Source: Flavobacteriia bacterium
GTDB lineage: Bacteria; Bacteroidota; Bacteroidia; Flavobacteriales_D; Crocinitomicaceae
Assembly: GCA_009923965.1 (NCBI GenBank)
Contig: RFSL01000044.1
Span: 1 to 7,260, forward strand
Length of the DNA: 7,260 bases
Reading direction: 5' to 3'
Positions 1 to 5,035 of the stretch are shown here, piece by piece; the stretch's first letter is position 1, and each line of letters begins with the position of its first letter. A program made the translations under genes and the position numbers. The notes beneath the pieces are model-generated. The model was not told the DNA's origin and made no database searches. It saw only the letters and a program-made list of their open reading frames with translations.

Positions 1-255
1 GTGTAAAACTGCCAGCGATTTTTTTATCGCGGACAATAGTGAAGTAAACTGGGAAGGGCTCAAGCGCCTTGAGGATTTAACGGATTATCCAAAGGAGAAT
101 AAGGGTCGGCCTCTGTCACGAAGTAGCCGATCGGACAATATAGCGTTAACCCTAAAGACGACTTGATTGAGCAATCGCTATTGTGGGCCAGGATGATGAC
201 CATTCGTCACCCTAGTTGTTTTTCTAAGGAAGAGAAGAGATGCCAGAAAACTACA
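1..255. other. Unassigned GC-richer, hairpin-rich segment at the window edge
   Basis: I do not recognise this stretch. It is about 45% GC by hand count over 1-240, against about 24% just downstream (301-480). It contains several short inverted repeats: GCGAT at 15-19 with ATCGC at 26-30; CTCAAG at 59-64 with CTTGAG at 68-73 (perfect, three-base loop); GGTCGGC at 104-110 with GCCGATC at 126-132 (one G-T pair); CAAT at 172-175 with ATTG at 180-183; TGAC at 197-200 with GTCA at 206-209. One plus-strand frame is open from the window edge (base 2) to a TGA at 164-166, 54 codons, with a protein-like first half that I cannot match to a family. It could be the end of a gene or mobile element, a structured RNA, or foreign sequence joined to the downstream gene. 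Composition and hairpins are seen; any function would be a guess. Confidence 0.4.
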
Positions 256-522
256 GGCGGAATTGCATTACCAATAATTATGTGGGCAACAAATAAAGAT
301 AAGTCTTCAATTATTGATCAACACGGAAAAAATATTCTTAATTGGATGATTTCATTCTATATTTATGTTTCAATTAGCGCAATACTTATACTTCTAATTA
401 TTGGAATCTTTGCTTTAATTACTTTATGTTTAGTTGCTGTGATTTTTGCAATAATTGGTGCTATAAAAGCAAATAATAAAGAAATATTTAATTATCCGCT
501 TTCCATTACATTTATAAAATAA
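193..522 (+). CDS. DUF4870 (Tic20-like) small membrane protein, probably N-terminally truncated
   Basis: From codon 256-258 onward the protein reads like the C-terminal two-thirds of DUF4870 proteins: GGIALPIIMW, then a hydrophilic NKDKSSIIDQHGKNILNW stretch, two hydrophobic membrane segments separated by a short turn, and the usual ending with AIKANN, a tyrosine-proline pair and a final TFIK. The family normally begins with about 25-30 residues carrying a first membrane helix (often an HLS motif). Here the upstream codons instead encode a polar, cysteine-containing stretch unlike the family. The start is therefore uncertain: TTG at 163, ATG at 193 or 196, or ATG at 280 are all possible. I give 193 because it is the first ATG in frame. 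Base composition changes sharply at the same place, so this may be a gene remnant rather than a working gene. DUF4870 proteins have no firmly established function. The stop codon lies inside the hairpin that follows. Confidence 0.6.
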   Translation: MMTIRHPSCFSKEEKRCQKTTGGIALPIIMWATNKDKSSIIDQHGKNILNWMISFYIYVSISAILILLIIGIFALITLCLVAVIFAIIGAIKANNKEIFNYPLSITFIK

Positions 523-551
523 AATGGCTGCGTATTTAAACAGCCATTTTA
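520..551. terminator. Bidirectional intrinsic terminator
   Basis: AAAATGGCTG at 521-530 is the exact reverse complement of CAGCCATTTT at 541-550, and one more T-A pair (520 and 551) extends the stem to 11 bp around a ten-base loop. The A-rich and T-rich stem flanks give a short U tract in transcripts from either direction. It sits between two convergent genes: the plus-strand DUF4870 gene, whose TAA at 520-522 is part of the stem, and the minus-strand receptor gene ending at 567. It therefore most likely terminates both. Confidence 0.85.
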
Positions 552-566
552 ACATTAAGTTTTAAT

Positions 567-2972
567 CTAAAAATTTCCTTTTAAAGTTAGAATGAAATTC
601 CTTCCTGGTGCAGTTATGTTTGAAGCATACTGACGGTAATTTTGATCTAGGATGTTTTCACAAGCAACTTGCAAACTAATATCCTTTGTAATTGCATAGG
701 ATACACGTGCATTTAAAGTAAACCAAGACGGCATTCCTTGAGCTGTTGCATATTCAAAATTATCTTCTCCGATCATATTATAATCTTTAATACGCTTCCA
801 TCCAGAATAATTAACAAAGAATTCAGTTCTTAATCGATTAACGGAAGAAATTACGCTGAATTTACCGAAAACTGGAGGAATATGATCTAATGGATAAGGT
901 ACAGTATCCGTTAGTACACGACCCAAGGTATAATTTACAGTTCCTAAAACAGAAATGAAATTGTTAAGTTGTCCAGCAAGCGCTCCTTCGACCCCATAAA
1001 TATATGCTTTACTTGCATTCACAGTCGACATAACTTGACTTAATTGACCATCATACATGATAGAATCAGCTCCTTGAAATTGGCTATTCTGTGTAATTAA
1101 GGCATTCGTCAACTTCGTATAATAAACATTTACATTTGCTCTTAATCCTGGTAGAATTTCCTTTGAAACACCTAATTCACCATTCATGGTGTATTCAACT
1201 TTTAAATTAGGATTTGGAACAATTACATTGCCAGGAACAGATTCAAATACTTTACTTAAATCATCCACATTAGGAGCTCTAAATCCGGTAGAAAAATTCC
1301 CTGTAATTCTCCATGTTTTTGCCGGTAGATAAACAAATCCTAAGTTTCCATTAAAAGCACTATTGTTTTGGTTGATGCTATTAAATGGAAATGGAAAATA
1401 TGTTTTATCTGTAAAATTAGCATTCAAGCCAACATAAGAAAAACGAAGTCCATCATTGATAATAAATTTATCGGAAACTTCCCAGGTATGAGTCGCATAA
1501 ATTGCCGCAGACTTCATAGAAGAACCACCATCTGGATATCTTGTGCTGATAGCTGTTGAAGTGTCCACTGCCACATTTTTAGCAAAAGCAGTAGAGTTCA
1601 CTTTATTTAAATAGGCCTCAGTACCATAACGAAATTCATGCTTATTCATTTTTTTAGCGAAATCAGCATTTAAAGTAAAGATATCGAGGTTTTCAATATT
1701 ATGATTTTCCCAAACATTATTAAATTTTCTAGTGATCCGACTTTCTTCAATAGATTGATACGCTAAAATCACACGACCTTGATCAAAAAATTTATTTTTC
1801 TTGGTAAATTCAAGCGTATAGGCAGCCATCAATCTTTTCTGTGGACCATAATTCCAAGTAGCATACTTTGGATTAGAACCACTCATTTGAGTCAAGCGAT
1901 CATATCGTGGAACATCACCAGAATTTGACAATTGAAAATTCAATTTATGCGTCATTGCATCATTTTGCTTAAATGTAAATTTTTGTAAAATATCATATTG
2001 CGTATAAGCGGAACCAACCTGAACATTCGTGTCAGCATTCATAACCATAGAATCAACACCATTAAATGTTTCAGCATACCAAGGTCTAGAACCAAAATTA
2101 CCTACATATGGATTTCTATTAGCGCCTTGACGAAGATCACCATACATAGAATAGGTTACAGAAGTTAAGGAGCCAAAACGCTTAGTACCAAATGAAACAT
2201 CGGTATGCGTAGAATTTCCATTTGCAGCAGAAAAATAACGTCTAAATACAGATGCCTTCACCAACAATTCATTATTTGAACTTAGTGTTGGACTTTTTGT
2301 CGTGAAATTCATAACACCACCTAAGGCATCTGAACCATAAACCACAGAACCGGCACCAAAAACTACCTCAACACGATCCATAATAGCATTGTCTAACGTT
2401 ACAATGTTTTGTAAGTGACCTCCACGATAAATAGCATTGTTCATGCGGATTCCATCCACTACCATTAGCACTTTGTTGGTTTCAAATCCTCTGATGATTG
2501 GACTACCTCCCCCTAACTGACTTTTTTGCACCATTACATTGCCTGTATTGGCAAGAACATCAGCCATAGAACTTTGGTTTTGAGATGCAATTTCAGAAGC
2601 ACGAAGTACTTGTATTTTTTGTGCTACATCATTTTTCTTTTCTTCGAATTTACTAGCAGAAACAACAACCTCTTCAAAAGAATTAACATTTTGATTGATG
2701 AAAACCTTGTATTTTGAACTTTCAATTTCTTGGACTGAATAAACTATTGAAAGATAATCTGGATGAGAAAACAAAAAGTTGAGTTCTTTTAAATTTAATT
2801 GAATCTCACCTTTTTCATTTGTTTTTCCAAACTCTGCAGAATTATCAGCTTTTGAAACCATTACATTCGCGACAGGCTTGTAGGTAGCCAAGTCAATAAC
2901 TTCAATTTGTTTTTGCGCATAAGTCCACCCCATAGTAAGGATGATAAATGCTGAAAATATTATTTTCTTCAT
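567..2972 (-). CDS. TonB-dependent outer-membrane receptor, heme/hemoglobin-receptor-like
   Basis: This 801-residue protein should import a ligand across the outer membrane using TonB energy. Residues 1-19 are a signal peptide (MKK, hydrophobic core, cleavage after TYA). About 20-97 resemble the carboxypeptidase regulatory-like domain common on Bacteroidetes receptors. FEEVVVSA (99-106) is a likely TonB-box region. The plug follows at about 115-228, with GGGSPIIRGFE (154-164), VVDGIRMNN (171-179), YRGGH (182-186) and VYGSDALGG (211-219). The rest is beta-barrel ending in phenylalanine, as expected for Bam-assembled proteins. FRAP (564-567) and NPNL (587-590) match motifs typical of heme/hemoglobin receptors such as HmuR. 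The histidine found between those motifs in characterised heme receptors is absent here, so the ligand is not certain; a metal chelate or another siderophore is possible. It lies 90 bp downstream of a small membrane protein gene on the same strand, probably in one transcript. The start is the ATG immediately before a clear signal peptide. Confidence 0.93.
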   Translation of the reverse strand: MKKIIFSAFIILTMGWTYAQKQIEVIDLATYKPVANVMVSKADNSAEFGKTNEKGEIQLNLKELNFLFSHPDYLSIVYSVQEIESSKYKVFINQNVNSFEEVVVSASKFEEKKNDVAQKIQVLRASEIASQNQSSMADVLANTGNVMVQKSQLGGGSPIIRGFETNKVLMVVDGIRMNNAIYRGGHLQNIVTLDNAIMDRVEVVFGAGSVVYGSDALGGVMNFTTKSPTLSSNNELLVKASVFRRYFSAANGNSTHTDVSFGTKRFGSLTSVTYSMYGDLRQGANRNPYVGNFGSRPWYAETFNGVDSMVMNADTNVQVGSAYTQYDILQKFTFKQNDAMTHKLNFQLSNSGDVPRYDRLTQMSGSNPKYATWNYGPQKRLMAAYTLEFTKKNKFFDQGRVILAYQSIEESRITRKFNNVWENHNIENLDIFTLNADFAKKMNKHEFRYGTEAYLNKVNSTAFAKNVAVDTSTAISTRYPDGGSSMKSAAIYATHTWEVSDKFIINDGLRFSYVGLNANFTDKTYFPFPFNSINQNNSAFNGNLGFVYLPAKTWRITGNFSTGFRAPNVDDLSKVFESVPGNVIVPNPNLKVEYTMNGELGVSKEILPGLRANVNVYYTKLTNALITQNSQFQGADSIMYDGQLSQVMSTVNASKAYIYGVEGALAGQLNNFISVLGTVNYTLGRVLTDTVPYPLDHIPPVFGKFSVISSVNRLRTEFFVNYSGWKRIKDYNMIGEDNFEYATAQGMPSWFTLNARVSYAITKDISLQVACENILDQNYRQYASNITAPGRNFILTLKGNF

Positions 2973-3062
2973 TTTTATATTTTTTAATTTATACTATTAT
3001 TTAATTATATTATTTTAGACCACAAGAAATTGCAGTCATAACAAGAACTTTTATTGAATAAA

Positions 3063-3587
3063 TTAGCCTTGGGGAGGAGGAGGGACAATTTGATTGCTCC
3101 AATCTTTGTGTAAATTTTGAAAAAGAAAAACATGTTCTTCATTTATTAAAGCAATTGCAAGAAAATAAATATTTTGGCTTACTAAAAGAAAAGGGAATTG
3201 TAAAGACTTTACCAATTCATTAATTGGACTTTCATCAGATTGATGGCCTAAATCATTAGACGTAAATTGAGTTAATTTCACAAATAAACTGGCCTCTTTT
3301 TGGTCATTAAAACAATGAAAAGTATATCCACAATCTGATTTACTTCTTTTTACAATGTCATACATTCTTCCTTGATACTTAAATTCATCCTTATTAATCC
3401 AAATTAATTGTTTTGTCTGTTTTAATGAAAAAGATAATACCGTTAATTTATTAATAGATAAATTTTGGTCAGTTAAATTATTAACCTCTTGTTGAATCTT
3501 TAATTTTTCAATATTAAAATAAACAGTGAAGCCTATAATTTTCCAGAGCATTAAAGTAAAAATGAAAATAGCAATCATTTTTTTCAT
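3063..3587 (-). CDS. Conserved hypothetical single-pass membrane protein paired with a TonB receptor
   Basis: This 174-residue protein has no named domain that I recognise. Residues 1-24 form a hydrophobic N-terminal anchor or uncleaved signal (MKKMIAIFIFTLMLWKIIGF), so the rest probably faces the periplasm. The body holds a compact mixed region: LIWINKDEFKYQGRMYDIV (61-79), then a CxxxxxC pair (C86 and C92, with H91), then FNDQKEASLF. A variable segment follows, and the protein ends in VPPPPQG (168-174). From memory, similar small proteins with a 'W-x-x-x-x-E-F-x-Y-x-G-x-M-Y-D' block and a proline-rich tail are encoded next to TonB-dependent receptors in Bacteroidetes. I know no experimental function for them. 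The gene lies 49 bp after the symporter gene and 90 bp before the receptor gene, all on the minus strand. A promoter-like element lies directly before its start, suggesting it heads the receptor unit. Starting at the second methionine (residue 4) is an alternative. Confidence 0.8.
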   Translation of the reverse strand: MKKMIAIFIFTLMLWKIIGFTVYFNIEKLKIQQEVNNLTDQNLSINKLTVLSFSLKQTKQLIWINKDEFKYQGRMYDIVKRSKSDCGYTFHCFNDQKEASLFVKLTQFTSNDLGHQSDESPINELVKSLQFPFLLVSQNIYFLAIALINEEHVFLFQNLHKDWSNQIVPPPPQG

Positions 3588-3591
3588 TCTG

Positions 3592-3599
3592 CAAATTTA
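3592..3599 (-). promoter_or_regulatory. Candidate Bacteroidetes -7 promoter element
   Basis: On the minus strand the bases read TAAATTTG followed by CA, matching the Bacteroidetes TAnnTTTG element. No good -33 TTTG lies about 19-20 bases upstream. The element ends only four bases before the ATG of the small membrane protein gene, so transcription would begin at or just inside that codon. This implies a leaderless message or use of the downstream ATG at codon 4. It would let the small protein and the receptor be transcribed separately from the symporter. Confidence 0.35.
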
Positions 3600-3636
3600 A
3601 CTAAACTTTTAAATCAGAAAATTATAAGTCCTTATT

Positions 3637-4884
3637 TTAATCCTCCCATTGACCAACTACCGAAGTTGCAATAGAGTTACCCAAGACATTTGTAGCACTT
3701 CTAAACATATCACAAAAATGATCAATTGGTAAAATTAAAGCTATTCCTTCAATAGGAATATTAAACATGCCACAAGTTGCAGCAATAACCACCAAACTTG
3801 CCCTTGGAACTCCCGCAATTCCTTTACTGGTTAACATCAAAACTAGCAACATTGTAAATTGCGTGCCAATATCAAGAGGAATTCCATACGCTTGAGCAAT
3901 AAAAATACTTGCAAAAGTCATATACATCATGCTGCCATCTAAATTAAACGAATAACCAAGTGGCAACATAAATGAAACAATTCGATCTTCAACACCAAAT
4001 CGTTCTAGTTCCTCTGTTAACTTAGGAAAAACAGCTTCACTACTTGTTGTTCCAAAAGCAATCACAAGAGGGCTAACTATTCTTTTTAACAAGGTTTTTA
4101 AGCGCTTTCCAAGAAAGAAAAAAGCCACAAGCAATAAGACAAGCCACAAGGATGCAATTCCCACCAAAAAGGAACTAAAAAACTTTGTATAAGTAAGCAT
4201 TAAATCAGAAATGTCTTTTGTTGCAAAAACAGCTGCAATAGCACCAAAGACACCAATTGGAGCAAATTTCATGACGTAATTTACCATTTTTAAGATGATG
4301 TGAGAAGAAAAATCAAGAGCAGAAATAACAGGTTTCACTTTATCGCCAATTGATGCTGCTGCTAGTCCAAAGAAAATTGAAAATATCACAATCTGAAGTA
4401 TTTCATTCGTTGCCATGGCCTCAAAAATTGACTTTGGAATGATATGTTCTATAAAATTCTGTATGGAAAATGATTGTGTTTTATCTGTTACATCTGAAGC
4501 TGTTGAAACATCAATATCCGAAAGATTTAGTCCAACTCCTGGCTGAAGAAAATTCACCCAAAACATTCCTATTAAAAGCGATACCAAAGACGCCGAAAAG
4601 AACCAAGCAAGCGCCTTCCCTCCTATTCTACCAACCGCACGAATATCTCCTAATTTTGCTATGCCAACTACCAATGTTGTGAAAACAAGTGGCGCAATAA
4701 TCATCTGCACAAGACGAATAAAAATCGTTGCCAATAATTTAATATTCTTACTGAAATTAGCTGCTAAATGAGGATAATATGTATGAATTATCGAACCTAA
4801 AATGGCACCAAGTAACATTGCAAAAAGAATGTAAATTGTAAGGAAACTTCGTGTTTGCTTTTCAGGATTTAAATTGTCTTTCAT
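3637..4884 (-). CDS. Dicarboxylate/amino acid:cation symporter (DAACS, GltP/DctA family)
   Basis: This 415-residue inner-membrane protein takes up acidic amino acids or C4-dicarboxylates with Na+ or H+. Its length and order of elements fit a full DAACS transporter: hydrophobic helices through the first ~270 residues, the HP1 hairpin with GTTSSEAVFPKL (278-289), the TM7 motif NLDGS (314-318; NMDGT in GltPh), the HP2 hairpin with SKGIAGVPRASL (353-364), and TM8 with D388, D392, R395, S396 and N399. R395 corresponds to the arginine that binds the side-chain carboxylate of the substrate, so a neutral amino acid substrate is unlikely. The position of the GltPh sodium-site aspartate D405 is asparagine here (N403), as in DctA from memory, so coupling stoichiometry may differ. 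The phrases around GYSFNLDG and ALILPIDHF resemble E. coli DctA. Glutamate, aspartate, fumarate, succinate or malate cannot be separated from sequence alone. It has its own start in the divergent intergenic region. Confidence 0.95.
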   Translation of the reverse strand: MKDNLNPEKQTRSFLTIYILFAMLLGAILGSIIHTYYPHLAANFSKNIKLLATIFIRLVQMIIAPLVFTTLVVGIAKLGDIRAVGRIGGKALAWFFSASLVSLLIGMFWVNFLQPGVGLNLSDIDVSTASDVTDKTQSFSIQNFIEHIIPKSIFEAMATNEILQIVIFSIFFGLAAASIGDKVKPVISALDFSSHIILKMVNYVMKFAPIGVFGAIAAVFATKDISDLMLTYTKFFSSFLVGIASLWLVLLLVAFFFLGKRLKTLLKRIVSPLVIAFGTTSSEAVFPKLTEELERFGVEDRIVSFMLPLGYSFNLDGSMMYMTFASIFIAQAYGIPLDIGTQFTMLLVLMLTSKGIAGVPRASLVVIAATCGMFNIPIEGIALILPIDHFCDMFRSATNVLGNSIATSVVGQWED

Positions 4885-4992
4885 TGAATTTAGTTTCTTG
4901 AATTAAATTTTAATGTGTGAATGTAAGAAAAAGTGAAAACATGACAAGAATAATAGGATAGATTGTTTTTTGTTATACGCAAGTACACTAGA

Positions 4993-5028
4993 ACTTAGGA
5001 GACATTTTGTATATTTACACTCCTAAGT
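4993..5028. promoter_or_regulatory. Perfect 9-bp inverted repeat, operator-like
   Basis: ACTTAGGAG at 4993-5001 is the exact reverse complement of CTCCTAAGT at 5020-5028, with an 18-base spacer. The dyad is centred at 5010.5, on the promoter-like TATATTTA at 5010-5017, and its right arm ends seven bases before the carboxyltransferase ATG. It could be a binding site for a dimeric transcription factor straddling the promoter. If transcription instead starts upstream, it could form a leader hairpin near the start codon. The symmetry is seen; the role is inferred. Confidence 0.5.
5010..5017 (+). promoter_or_regulatory. Candidate -7 promoter element for the carboxyltransferase gene
   Basis: TATATTTA followed by CA matches the Bacteroidetes consensus TAnnTTTG except for the last base. 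Transcription would start near 5020-5025, giving a leader of roughly ten to fifteen bases before the ATG at 5036. No convincing -33 TTTG is present at the expected spacing. The element sits in the middle of the 9-bp inverted repeat, which makes regulation at this site plausible. Confidence 0.35.
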
Positions 5029-5035
5029 ATTTCAT

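Noticed and set aside
76..151. Integron attC-like site (ATTTAAC and GTTAACC boxes)
   Set aside because: The second box does not fit the GTTRRRY core, the boxes do not pair as attC arms should, and no integrase or cassette context is visible.
1368..1559. Plus-strand open frame of 63 codons inside the receptor gene
   Set aside because: It lies antisense within the well-supported receptor coding sequence, and its peptide has no recognisable features.
2526..2717. Plus-strand open frame of 63 codons inside the receptor gene
   Set aside because: It is antisense to the receptor plug region; the peptide is cysteine- and aromatic-rich noise typical of a shadow frame.
2973..3062. Possible Fur box or promoter in the AT-rich gap before the receptor
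   Set aside because: The gap is almost pure A/T around 2973-3016, so palindrome-like matches are expected by chance. No clear TAnnTTTG, -33 or Fur consensus was seen.
3611..3640. AT-rich hairpin after the symporter gene as a terminator
   Set aside because: Only ATAA/TTAT pairs around a four-base loop and the flanks mismatch, so it is too weak to call.
4470..4682. Plus-strand open frame of 70 codons inside the symporter gene
   Set aside because: It is antisense to a highly conserved transporter gene with all family motifs intact.
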